Source of the DNA: Branchiostoma floridae | Lineage: Eukaryota > Chordata > Leptocardii > Amphioxiformes > Branchiostomatidae | NCBI RefSeq assembly: GCF_000003815.2 | Contig: NC_049981.1 | Coordinates: 2,431,880-2,495,879, forward strand | Direction: 5' to 3' | Length of the DNA stretch: 64,000 bases | Shown: piece after piece, positions 23,801 to 33,145 of the stretch | How positions within the stretch are numbered: position 1 is the stretch's first letter | Layout: each line of letters opens with the position of its first letter | Notes under the pieces: model-generated | Seen by the model: the letters and a program-made list of their open reading frames with translations, nothing else | What the model was told of the DNA's origin: nothing | Databases searched by the model: none | Program-made: the position numbers and the translations under genes

Positions 23801-24477
23801 CTCCCCCAGCTGCTGCTGCTGCTTATCCTTCTTATCCTTCAGACACTGGAGGGACTCTCTCAGGTAAGCACCCACCCACCCACATACACCCACCCACCCA
23901 CCCACCCATACCCCCGGCACAACCCCCCCCCCCCCCCCACGCCCCCCACACAAACACACAAACACGCAACACACACACGGTAACACCCCCCTGCCCCAGC
24001 TACTGCCCCAGATGTTGGCCATGCTTCAGACACCGGAGAGACTCTCTCTAGTGAGAATCCCTTCATGTACTGACTCTCAGCAAACCCCTTCAGAGCCTCC
24101 TCAGGTAAGAAACCCCCTCAGGTACTGGAGGGACTCTCTTAAATAAGACCCTCCTTAGACCTGTACATGTCCTGCTATATTTATGATAAGAGGTTAAGTT
24201 AAGATGTTCCCATCCCCAGGATGCTACAAGGAGGTTTGTGGGGTTAAAAGAAACAGGTTAAGGGTTAAGATTGTTGTTCACCCCCTCCCCACCACAGGAC
24301 GCTGACAGAAGGAGGTTTGAGACAGCCGAGTTCTTGAGGAGGGAAGAGCAGGAGGTGAACCAAGTCATCCACCCTGCCAGACATGATGGTAACAACATTA
24401 CCAGACACCGAGGGCCCCTGACGGTTCCCAGCAGTACTGCAACCTCCACTGCCTCAGTAGCCCCACCAGAAAACATG
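8891..24477 (+). CDS. CECR2-like DDT/WHIM protein region (5' half of a possible DDT-BCL9 gene)
   Basis: Exons 8891-8915, 15273-15379, 16108-16202, 20239-20347, 22412-22507, 22982-23036, 23545-23747 and 24298-24477 keep frame throughout. The start ATG at 8891 was chosen because its phase (1 nt left over) is the only one that opens exon 2. The protein begins MPRARKNAELEARQDLRGAW. Exons 2-5 match the DDT region of CECR2 (WELVQVAQFLRLFRQ; LRQRDSAPLADTLARLLRYL). Exon 6 carries the WHIM-type signature VPIGQDSLKNTYWYF, and exon 7 matches the following CECR2 segment (EKELYEFLHGQLLPLI). DDT/WHIM proteins are nuclear partners of ISWI ATPases. CECR2's bromodomain is absent: exon 8 is a charged helix (RRRFETAEFLRREEQE) and ends in phase 0, which fits the first BCL9 exon at 25891. 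It may instead be a separate truncated gene. Confidence 0.8.
9963..10380 (+). mobile_element. Fragment of a retroelement Pol C-terminus
   Basis: An open frame in intron 1 encodes a segment with TKLRVSCHKLHIETGRH followed by RICRYCNLDKLEDEHHF and VVEC. This C-x2-C...H...C Zn-ribbon block is common at the C-terminus of invertebrate non-LTR retrotransposon polyproteins. There is no reverse transcriptase core, so it is a truncated relic. Confidence 0.5.
10456..10526 (-). repeat. tRNA-Glu-derived SINE head / tRNA pseudogene
   Basis: The - strand shows an A-box TAGTGGTTAGG, a CTC anticodon context (GCGCTCTCACC) and a B-box GGTTCGATTCC, all as in tRNA-Glu. The acceptor stem does not pair (GAAACAG against TGTGGGA), so it is not a working tRNA. 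It adjoins the Pol fragment. Confidence 0.7.
11376..13195 (-). mobile_element. 5'-truncated CR1/L2-like non-LTR retrotransposon
   Basis: A - strand frame (13173-11641, 510 codons) encodes a near-complete reverse transcriptase. It has ADMSKAFDRVDH (motif A), SGVPQGGVLSPYLF (motif B) and GYADDVSLS (catalytic YADD, motif C), followed by thumb and tail regions. The AP endonuclease expected upstream is missing, as usual for 5' truncation. The 3' end carries a short tail of ATTGAAC repeats (11376-11398), typical of CR1/L2-type elements. It lies antisense in intron 1 of the DDT-BCL9 gene. The uninterrupted frame suggests a fairly recent insertion. Confidence 0.9.
13487..13770. mobile_element. MITE with 5-bp TSD (CAGGGCTCGAAAT family), copy 1
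   Basis: 284 bp, from CAGGGCTCGAAATT to AAAAGCCCTG, flanked by TTACT on both sides (13482-13486 and 13771-13775). The interior carries GGTGCACTGGTGCACC-type motifs. There is no coding capacity. Ends resemble hAT-type termini, but the duplication is 5 bp, not 8. Confidence 0.75.
14966..15211 (+). repeat. Tandem copies of the exon 2 5' edge with acceptor site
   Basis: Before the true exon 2 (15273) there are three earlier versions of its start: about 14966-14996, 15058-15106 and 15161-15210. The last two have ACAGAACCAGAGG followed by GGAGCCTGGGAGCTAGTC, matching the real ACAGAACTAGAGG...GGAGCCTGGGAGCTAGTC. Each copy loses the frame soon after, so they are decoys of the real exon. Confidence 0.85.
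16203..16440 (+). repeat. Tandem copies of exon 3 donor region
   Basis: About four units of roughly 60 bp follow exon 3. Each carries a splice-donor-like ATCAGGTGAGAA or ATTAGGTGAGAA, plus GTCATAGGTCAGAGTTC. The true junction reads ATATCAG|GTTAGAA. The array appears to have grown from the exon 3 border. Confidence 0.7.
16612..16818. mobile_element. TA-flanked MITE (CTGTAATTC ends)
   Basis: 207 bp with ends CTGTAATTCACC / GGAATTACAG and TA on both flanks (16610-16611 and 16819-16820). The interior contains GTTCACGGTGG-type motifs resembling those in the element at 56599-56806. Confidence 0.65.
18652..18789. mobile_element. MITE with 5-bp TSD, copy 2 (internally deleted)
   Basis: 138 bp from CGGGGCTTGAAATACC to GTATTTTGAGCCCTG, flanked by GCCAT at 18647-18651 and 18790-18794. 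It shares its first 100 bp, in inverse orientation, with copy 3 at 18888-19226. Confidence 0.8.
18888..19226. mobile_element. MITE with 5-bp TSD, copy 3
   Basis: 339 bp from CAGGGCTTGAAATAC to GTATTTCGAGCCCTG, flanked by GATAC (18883-18887 and 19227-19231). The interior is rich in CTGCAC/GTGCAG motifs. It lies beside copies 2 and 4, making a cluster of the family. Confidence 0.8.
19241..19571. mobile_element. MITE with 5-bp TSD, copy 4
   Basis: 331 bp from CAGTGCTCAAAATACC to GTATTTTGCGCACTG, flanked by AAACG (19236-19240 and 19572-19576). Its termini differ slightly from the other copies (CAGTGC for CAGGGC) but are inverted repeats of each other. Confidence 0.8.
20008..20236 (+). repeat. 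Diverged tandem repeat leading into exon 4 acceptor
   Basis: Units of about 50 bp carrying TACATCCAG and AACCAATGGCTGTC run up to the acceptor of the exon at 20239. The last unit merges into the real splice site (GGCTGTCTTTGTTCCTCCAG). Confidence 0.6.
21190..22315. repeat. 37-bp minisatellite, about 30 units
   Basis: A long tandem array with the core GGGACAAGTTTCTGG and ACAGATATTTCTG. The central part (about 21910-22150) has near-identical 37-bp units with TACCCCAGATATTTCTGTGT; the edges are diverged. It lies in the intron before the exon at 22412. It is open in several frames only because the unit lacks stops; it is not coding. Confidence 0.9.
23826..24140 (+). repeat. Copies of exon 7 3' edge and donor
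   Basis: The exon end CTTCAGACACTGGAGGGACT + GTCTCAG|GTAAG recurs at 23837-23864 (with CTCTCAGGTAAGC), 24024-24054 and, weaker, near 24122. Between the copies are CACCC/CCCCC-rich low-complexity stretches. The copies retain splice-donor consensus. Confidence 0.75.
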
Positions 24478-24862
24478 GTATGTTTACTGATGACGCAGCA
24501 AAGCTGAAAGTACTGTGTACGTGCGTACACACAAGAGGTGCTCCCATATCTATACAAGTGGAACTGTGCACCTAGTTGTAGACTGTAGGTGCAGCTAGAT
24601 ACAAAAATGTATTTGTAAAGGTTTGTGTACGGTAAGTAGTATTATACAGCATATTCTTGACATTCAAGTATCACTCACATTCAAGTATCAGAAAAATAAT
24701 AATAAGACTTTTGTGTTGTATTTGTTTAGAATCTTTTAAGTTATTTTTTCAGATTTATGTTCTGAAGAGGGGCAGCAAGGTTTGCAATTAGGTTTTGCTG
24801 GTATGATTTCATGTTGTGCATCCAAAATGTTTTCTGTTAGGTTTGGTGCACCATTGCACCTA

Positions 24863-25736
24863 CAGTCAAACCTGCCCGAGCGACCACCTCTTCTCAGCGA
24901 CCACCTGGCCAATTCGACCGCTTTTTCTCGGTCCCGATTTTTTTCCCCATTGACGTAAGCATTAAGCAACCTTTTCTCAACGACCACCTGGCCAACGCGA
25001 CCGGCCCAAATTGGGACCCATAACGACCGCGTCATTTTCAAAATTGAGGTTTTAATTGATTTTTGATGATAACTAGCGCGATTTTGTGCCGGAATCGGCC
25101 AGTTTGCGTCGGATTTTGACTGCCATTATGATGTTATGTTTAGAATAGATAAAGATGACAGCGGTCAATGGGTGGGTCAATGGGCAGTCTACTGTAATAT
25201 GGGAGGAAATTTCGTAAGAAAATCCAAATTAAGTTGTTACAGAAGTTTTTTTTTAAAAATCTATATCATTATTATAAAGTGAAACGTATATAGCCTTATA
25301 CTTTTTAAGAAAGATCTGTGTAGCTCAACCTTTTTAAGAAAGATCTGTGTGAGTGCTTGTGTCCAACTGTACTGTAAATTCACCCGTGGGTGAGTACGCT
25401 ATCGGGACGTACCGGGCATCGAATTCGAAAGGTGCACCGTAGTTATTTCAAATACGGCAATCAAGAACACAGCGGCGCTTAAAGGCTTGTATGGTAACTG
25501 ACAGCATCAAAGGTCCCTTACTGTCTAAAACGTTTGTGTACACATATTGAGCTTTAAAACGCTTCTTTGCGTGCGTGCAGTGTGCTTGCTATTTGCCATT
25601 TAACACAACGGAAACCATTTATACTTTGCATCGGGCATGTTTTGAGTCGATACTCTTCTCAGCGACCACCTGTCCAAATCGACCGTTTTTTTCCGGTCCC
25701 CCAGGTGGTCGTCTTGGACAGCTGCAGGTTTGACTG
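24863..25736 (-). mobile_element. TA-flanked MITE, CAGTCAAACCTGCC family, long copy
   Basis: 874 bp between TA dinucleotides (24861-24862 and 25737-25738), with the same termini and near-terminal GGTGGTCGCTGAGAA motifs as 7101-7586 but inverted, and with about 390 extra bases. It fills most of the intron between the DDT half and the BCL9 half of the gene and leaves little room for a separate BCL9 promoter. Confidence 0.8.
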
Positions 25737-25890
25737 TATTCCCAAACATGAATATGGATCCCTGCACAGTAGACTCTTACTTGCTAAAAGCATTCAGTTG
25801 TTGCCTAACTGTGTCTAAGAATGTTAGAAAAGTTCAAAGCCTTAAGACAAATCATGTTCTGATAATCACATTGGCTCTCCCCCTTCCCAG

Positions 25891-28800
25891 GCTGACATCC
25901 ATGTATCTGAATCGGAGCAGAACTCGGGCCAAGATGAGCCCCTTCAAAGGGAAGCAGATGGAACCAGTTCAAACCAGTTCAGACCTGTTCCCACCCAGGA
26001 TGGAACAGGCCCCAAACCGGACAGAACCAGTCCCAAACCAGACAGAACTGGTCCCAGCCACAACGTAACCAGCCCCAACCTGAATACCACCAGTCCCAAC
26101 CAGGACAAAACCGGTCCAAACCAGTTTAGAACGGGTTCTGGCCAGTCTCAGGAGGACACAGCCAGTTCTGACTGGTCCAGCTCTGACCTGCCGCCGCTCA
26201 AACCCTCAGGAAAGAAGAGGAAACGGGAAACGTCGACGGATTCGCGAGATAGCAGCGGGACAGGACAAAGTGACACCAGCAAGGGCGACACAAGTAAGCC
26301 GTTTCTGTCACCTGTAAACAATATCAGTATCATGCATCGCTTCTGAGGTAACACTTTGTGTTACAGTGTGGCAAGATCTGAGGATTCTGTAGTTATTCCG
26401 CAGTTGCCAAAAGAAATAGTAAGAAAACTATATTCAAATGAGTTCCTGATGATGTGTGATGCAGCAAGTCAGGAAAAAAGTACTTTTGAGTCCTGCCCAA
26501 GCATGTCTCAAATGTTGTTCCACCCTTGACAACAAGTATAAATGTTTCAGGAACCCCCGAGTTGATGGGCCCCCCTCTGGCACCACCCCCCTCCAGCCTG
26601 CCCCCTGCAGCTGACGCCCCCCCTCTACAGAACCCCCCTGCGAAGAAACAGCAGCAGTATGCCTACATCTTCTCCACGGAGCTGGCAAACAAGGCAAGTA
26701 CTGTGGAGTTTTGTGTCACACATAAGACCTGGGAGCAATGTTGTATCCCAAACAACCATGGCATAACCATATGACAATGGACAGGACCAGATCTGTAATC
26801 CAGCTCGAGTTTGCTGTAACATGGTCTCTTCTAAAACGCGATACTTCTGTCCCCCTAGGCTGCAGAGGCGGTACTGCAGGGACGTGTGCAGTCCATCGTG
26901 GCGTTCCACATCGAGCACGTGACTCGGGCGCGACTCAGCCGCATGCGCCACAGCGAACAGGTGCGTGGACTTTTTCATTTCAGCTTCGTTAAAATTACAT
27001 TCATCATGTCTTAATGACTTTGAAACTGGTCAACATATTACTCTATTCATGATGTCTACATTTCCTACTGTTGTCAGTAGTTGTCTGTTTCTGTTTTCTG
27101 CCTAGCATTTTGTTTAGTGGCAGTGCTTTGGGGTTTGTTTTTTTTAAAGCTTTGTTGAACTTATGGCACCAGCTGTATCAGTTTGGTAACCCCTGGCAAC
27201 AGGTTATTAATTTGGTAACCCATGGCAACAGCTGTATCAGGTGTAGGTCGGTAACCCATGGCAACAGCTGTATCAGGTGTAGGTCGGTAACCCATGGCAA
27301 CAACTGTATCAGGTGCAGCTCGGTGACGCATGGGAACAGCTGTATTAGGTGCAGCTCGGTTACCCATGGGAACAGCTGTATCAGGTGCAGCTCGGTTACC
27401 CATGGGAACAGCTGTATCAGGTGCAGCTCAGTTACCCATGGGAACAGCTGTATCAGGTGCAGCTTGGTGGCCCAAGACACCTTAGCATCAGGTGTAGGTT
27501 GGATACAGCTGACAGGTGTCTTCCCTTTTCCAGGTGCAGTCCGGTAACCCATGGCAACAGATGCAGGCCAGCCAGATGGGTTATGGTTCAGACTTGGCAC
27601 TGAACCCATCAGCGGGCCCGGGAGGAGCGCCGCCCCAACAGCTACCCTCCAAACCACCCCCACCATACCCGGGCAGCGCCTCCCTAGAGGCAGGGGGGAC
27701 GGAGGGCCTGACACCGGAGCAGCTTCGCCATCGCCAGGAGCGGCTGATGACCATCCAGCGCATGCACAAGCTGCTGTTCCCTGAACAGGCGCAGACGGCG
27801 CCCCCTAGTGACTCCCTAGCAGCACAGCAGCAGCTGGACCTGGCCAGCCTACAGGGGCAGCCCCTGGGGCGGGGGATGCCGGGCGGCCCACCACGACCCG
27901 TGGGCCCCGGGGGACTCAACATGCAGCAGCAGCCCAGCCCGGGCAACCTACCTCCCAATCAGATGATGTCACCGCACGGAATGATGACATCACAAGCAAA
28001 CATGATGACATCACAGGGTTGGACCGACCCTTCCCAGAGTGCAGCAGCTCACAAGGTGGCCATGATGGGGCTGGGGTCGCCGGGGTCAGAGGGCATGGGT
28101 TCGCCGGGTCAGCTGGGCGATGATCAGATGTCGGCTGCGCAGATCGAGTGGCGACGGCTGGAGGAGAGTTTCTACCGCGAGAAACGGAAACGGATGCTGG
28201 AGCAGCAGATGATGCGTGGAGGGCCGTATGGGGGACAGAGGTAACTCACTCACACTCATTCACCGACTCACAGTCACTCACACTCACTCACACACTCTTT
28301 ATGCGTACACTCATTCACTCTTTCACTCCGTTGATTGATGGAGGGCTGTACAGGGTACAGAGGTACACTAACTTATTCACTCTCTTACTCATTCATCAGC
28401 ACTTACTCCTTCACATACTCTCTTACTTACCAGCTAGCTGTAAATACATACTAGCTTAACATTTAACTCAGACTACAAAATGTGGAGCACACAGAGGCAG
28501 CTGCAACCTATGAACAGTGGCAAAATTTCAGCATTTTGAAAATGAATGGCTAGTAAAAGACACTTATACGCTCTAGTGTTTCAAGTTGTCAGTTTCTTTA
28601 TTTGTCCTGTAAAATTTATTTTTCAATGTGTGCGGGGAACAGCATTGTCCAAGTTGTTTTCAGCCCATAATGCTTTACCCCTGCCTCCATTCTAGGTACC
28701 CTGGTCCGCAACAGTTCTTACCTCAGGACTATGATGGCCCCCCAGACTCCCAGGGGGCCTTGCAGACTATGCAGCCGCCACCACCGTACCAGGACCTGGC

Positions 28801-31800
28801 GCGGTTAAACCGACAGCAAACTGGCTTCTCTACCTCATTCAGTGAGCCCTACACACTGCTGCAGTCACAGCCACAGGGGGCGCCGCAGGACAGACATCCA
28901 ATGCTGCAGTCTCAGCCACAGCCACAGGGGGCGCCCCAGGAAAGACATCCAATGCTGCAGTCCCAGCCACAGCCACAGGGGGCGCCCCAGGACAGAAATC
29001 CTCTTCTGCAGCCCCAGCCACAGGGGGCACCCCAGGACAGACATCCAATGCTGCAGTCCCAACCACAGCCACAGGGGGCGCCACTGGACGGCACCTCCCC
29101 CAACTTCAGTATTAGCCAACAGCTTCAGGAAAGGGCGCGGCTATCGGCCCAGCGGGAACAGCTTCCGCAGTATGCAGGTGGGCAGCCAGCCAGACACCCA
29201 GCCCGACCACCATTTAGACACCCAACAGGACACCCAGCTGCACACCCAGGCGGACACCCACAACGCTTCATGTACCCCATGCAGGACCGCCCTCGCCCCC
29301 AGGTTTGTATCTCTTAAACAGGTATAACTATGTAGTGCACCAGCTTCTGTGTCTATATATGTATGGCTGATATGAGAACCCTTAAGAACAACACACCAGC
29401 TTCTGCATCTGTATGTGTATCTGTATAGTCGTATAAAGCTCCCTTCAACATAAAATTCCAGTGTCTATATGTGGATTTATCTGTATTTGCCTTTTGCACA
29501 ACACACCAGCTTCTATATCCATACAGCTAGTTACTCCCTTCAGCATAACACACCAGTTTCTATATCTGTATAGCCCTAATAGTAATAACCCCCCTTTAGC
29601 TTCTGTATCTTATCATGGAAGGTCATCTGTGAACCCTCTGGTATAACTCTCCAGCAATAGTTCTTGGAGAAAAATAATTTTGGAACACTTAAAAACTGGA
29701 TTGATAAATCTGACTCATGACAGTTTCTTGTTTTGATTTTTACATCCAAACAAGGTCTCCCCATCACAACAATCTGCCATGCAGAGATTGATGATGTCAC
29801 AGCAGAGTCTGATGATGTCACAGCAGGGACCGATGACATCACCAGGTATGATGTCACCGGATGGGTCGGATGGAGGGCTGCTGATGGAGTTCCCGCGGCA
29901 ACGACACCAACCTGGCAGCGATATGATGTCACCCAACTCTGCAGCCAGCCCACAGGGTCAGATGCCACTGGGGGTCAAGGGGCAGAGTTCAGGGGGAAGT
30001 GAAGGCACCCCCCCAGATAACGGTCGGTCCAGCCAGCAGTCAAACCAGCCTGAAACCAGCCTGCCCTCGAACTCACAACCCAACTCCAGACAGCCTAGCC
30101 AGATGCCCAACCAGCCCACAACCAGCCACCTTCCCAATGAGCCCACAACCGGCCAACAGCAATTGTCTACAACAACGCAACCTTCTTCCAACCAGTCTAC
30201 CACTGCCCAACCCTCAGTGAACCAGCCCTCTACCAGCCAGCAGCTGTCCAACCAGACAGTATCCAGTCCAGCCGTTACCAGCCAGCCGCCGACCTTTGCC
30301 CCCAGCTCCCTGCAACAGCTGGAGCAGCACTTTTCCAAGAGGTTCATGCCGGGCTTCGACGAGGCGCCGTTCAGTAAAACCACCGCCATTAGCACCACTA
30401 ACGCCATGACCTCCGGCTCCACCACTGTTACCATGACAACCGCCGCGGTGTCCAGTCGAACCGGGACCTCGGCTTCGGACGGTTCTGTTGCCATGGCGCC
30501 CAAGTTCAAGGCTCCCCCTCCCCCGACTAACGGCGTGAAGCCATTGGCCAGCGGTGATAACGACAATGTCGCGTCTCCACACGCTGCTGCTGAAAACAGA
30601 ACTGTGTCACCTGCTGGGTCATCCCCAGCACAGGTCAAAGGACAAGGGTCAGCAGATTCAAAGCCCATGTCCCCAGCTGTGAAGTCACCTGCAGTTCCCC
30701 AATCTGCCCAGCAGGGGTCCTCGCCAGCACCGGTGCCCTCCCCCAAACTGAAGCGGCAGCCATCTCCAGCCCTGGCAAACTCCCCGGCCGTGCAGTCTTT
30801 ACGCTCCCCCGCGCCGGGCTCGCCATTCGCTCAGCCGCTTAAGTCGCCCATGGAGAAAAAGTCGCCAAAGATTCCACCGCCATTGAAGTCACCCTCAGAG
30901 GTCAAATCTCCCATGATGCCACAGAGGCAGTCGCCAGGACTGAGGTCACCCACAATGCCTCAGGAAGCAGGCAGTGGTGTTCCGAGCTCTCCTGCTGTGC
31001 CCATCAAATCCCCCGCTGTCCTCAAGTCTCCCAGCATGCCTAGCAATTCTCCCATGATGCAGCAGGTCAAGTCGCCCATGAGGCGGCAGGAGAGTTCCCC
31101 AGTGGTTACCATGGTGAGGCAAGAAATCCCCAAAACCATGTTGCCGGAGAGGTCACAGGTCATCCCCACAACAATGCGACCTTTGTTGCCAAGGCAACCA
31201 CAGCAACTGGACACCATGAGTCAAGGTCAGAGGCTGGCAATGATGGCTGGTCAAAGTGCAATGTTAGGTCAAAGTTCAATGGGACCACAGATGTCAGTGG
31301 CCTCGTCAGGACAGTTCAGCCATCAGATGGGCGGTTTCCCCCGGCAACCATCACCAGGGCAACGCCATATGATGGGCCGTGCAGCGCAGTACCTGGCCCG
31401 TCCGCCAGGTGGCGACCTGGAGAACCAGTCGAGAGGGAACATTATGTACTCCCAGTCACAACTGGTTCAGATGCAGGCACGCTATATGGCTGGGCTGAGG
31501 CAAGACACCCCCTCACCAGCAATGGTACCTCCCGGAATGAGACAGGACACCCCCGCTGCAGCAATGGTGTCATCCCAGCCCAGGCCCACCTTTGAACCCC
31601 AGACACCTGTGGAAATTGGACCAAACACGGAGTTCGCCCTGGCTTTCCAGAAACGGGGGCCCCCCTCCCCACCACAGAACAGGTTTCCCAGCCCACAGCA
31701 CTCCCAGCCCCCACACCCTGGGGATCCAAGATACTCCCACCCTGGGGACATGCAATTCAGCGAGCCTCAACAAGTAATGGATGCAAGATATCCTCACCCC

Positions 31801-33145
31801 GGGGACAGCAGGTTCCCCCACCCTGGGGAGAGATTTCCCCAACCTGGGGAAAATAGGATCCCCCACCCAGGGGACAGCAGGTTTCCCCACCCTGGAGACA
31901 GCAGGTTCCCCCACCCAGCAGAAAGGTTCCCCCACCCTAGGGAGGAAAGGTTTTCCCACCCAGGGGACAACAGATTTCCCCACCCTGGGGATAACCGGTT
32001 TCCACATCCTGGGGTCAGCAGGTTCCCCCAGCAAGGCAACCAGAGATACCCCCACCCTGGGGAGAGATATCCCCACCCTCACCCCTCCTTAGACAGTAGG
32101 TTTCCCCACCCAGGGGAAGGCAGGTATGGGGAGGAGAGGTACCTGGCCCAGGCGGCCGGGGATAGCCGGTTTGTGGCACAGCGGATGGCAGGGATGCTGC
32201 AGGTGGGTTGGTTTTTAACAGCCAAAAAATGACTGAAATTCCACAACAGTTTACAACTCATAAGAAAGTACATTGTTTATTTGAGCTTTAAATTATCTAT
32301 CAGCACTTCACTTGGTGCTATATGGCACTTCTAGGGCTGTTTGAGCTGTTTGTTTGGTGTGCCTTATGTTCATTGTTCACATAAGAGTGTGAAGTATTGC
32401 AGGGAACTTGACAGCCTATGTTTGTGTTGTATTTCTGCAGGACGGTCTGGAGGAGGCGAGCTTGATGGACAGGTCAGTAGCACTACAGAACCTGCAGAAC
32501 ATGCTCGGTCCACCGCGATCCATGGCAGAGTCACTTAGCAACAACATGGAGGCGTTTCCAGGGCAACGACAAATGGTGGAAGAGATGAGATCGCAAGAGG
32601 CAGTGCAAAGCATGTTGGGAAGGATGATGCAGTCCCACAATGCCATGGGAAATGCTGCCATGCAAAAGTCTGGCATGCCTGCAGGTCTGTCCCATGGTGC
32701 AATGCAAGGACCAAGAATGACCACGCCCTACAGCACAGCAGATGGGGCCATGGCAGCAGGTCAAGGGTCGGTGGGAGGTCAAATGTCAGGAGGTCAAATG
32801 TCGCCAGGGGGTTTGATGTTCAAAGCGCCGGGGCCGATGGGGGATGCTGGGATGGGCGTTCCCGTACAGGACATTCAGCAGACTAGGAAGGCACAACGGT
32901 TCGTGTTGCCAACGGAAACACCAACCAGAACTCTGCAGTATTTTCCCGCAGGGAAACCTGCCGAGCGGGCGCCGCACCCGGGCATGATGCAGCCCGCTAT
33001 GAGTGCCCCGAACCTCTCGGCCAATCAGGAGCCTCAAAAGAGGATTTCTTTCTCCGAGGAGAACCTGATGCAAGCTGGGGTCAGAGCAATGAACCCTGGG
33101 TATCCTGCAATGAACCATGGGTACTCAGGCTACCCTGGACAGTAG
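25891..33145 (+). CDS. BCL9: BCL9 orthologue (Wnt transcription co-factor)
   Basis: Exons 25891-26293, 26551-26693, 26859-26960, 27534-28240, 28696-29302, 29755-32202 and 32441-33145 keep frame to TAG. The first exon ends with KKRKRET, a likely NLS that aligns with BCL9's KGKRERSISAD region. HD1 (IFSTELANKAAEAVLQGRV, then QSIVAFHIEHV) binds the Pygopus PHD finger in known BCL9 proteins. HD2 (LTPEQLRHRQERLMTIQRMH + KLLFPE) is the beta-catenin-binding helix. An HD3-like helix (AQIEWRRLEESFYREKRKR) and the C-terminal TLQYFPAGKPAE motif are also conserved. The protein acts in the nucleus linking beta-catenin to Pygopus. The HD1 intron uses a GC donor. Two exons contain coding minisatellites. The first exon has no Met and its frame closes upstream, so it must be joined to an earlier exon; the CECR2-like exon at 24298-24477 fits in phase. 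Confidence 0.9.
27171..27476 (+). repeat. 36-bp in-frame array derived from the HD2 exon 5' end
   Basis: About eight units of roughly 36 bp. The core GGTAACCCATGGCAACAG followed by CTGTATCAGGTGCAGCTC copies the acceptor and first codons of the exon at 27534 (CAG|GTGCAGTCCGGTAACCCATGG). The later units are exactly 36 bp and read VQLGYPWEQLYQ in tandem, parallel to the exon's VQSGNPWQQMQ. Confidence 0.85.
28855..29085 (+). repeat. Coding minisatellite in BCL9 (QPQGAPQxRHPMLQS)
   Basis: Five tandem copies of a Gln/Pro-rich unit, CCACAGGGGGCGCC at DNA level, inside the BCL9 exon 28696-29302. All copies stay in frame. Such tracts are expected to vary in copy number. Confidence 0.85.
31725..32125 (+). 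repeat. Coding minisatellite in BCL9 (RFPHPGDS)
   Basis: Roughly fifteen imperfect copies of an 8-residue RFPHPG-D/E-S/N unit (DNA core CCCCACCCTGGGGA) near the end of the large BCL9 exon. They are rich in His and Pro. The region upstream (about 30600-31150) is rich in KSP motifs, as in vertebrate BCL9. Confidence 0.85.
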
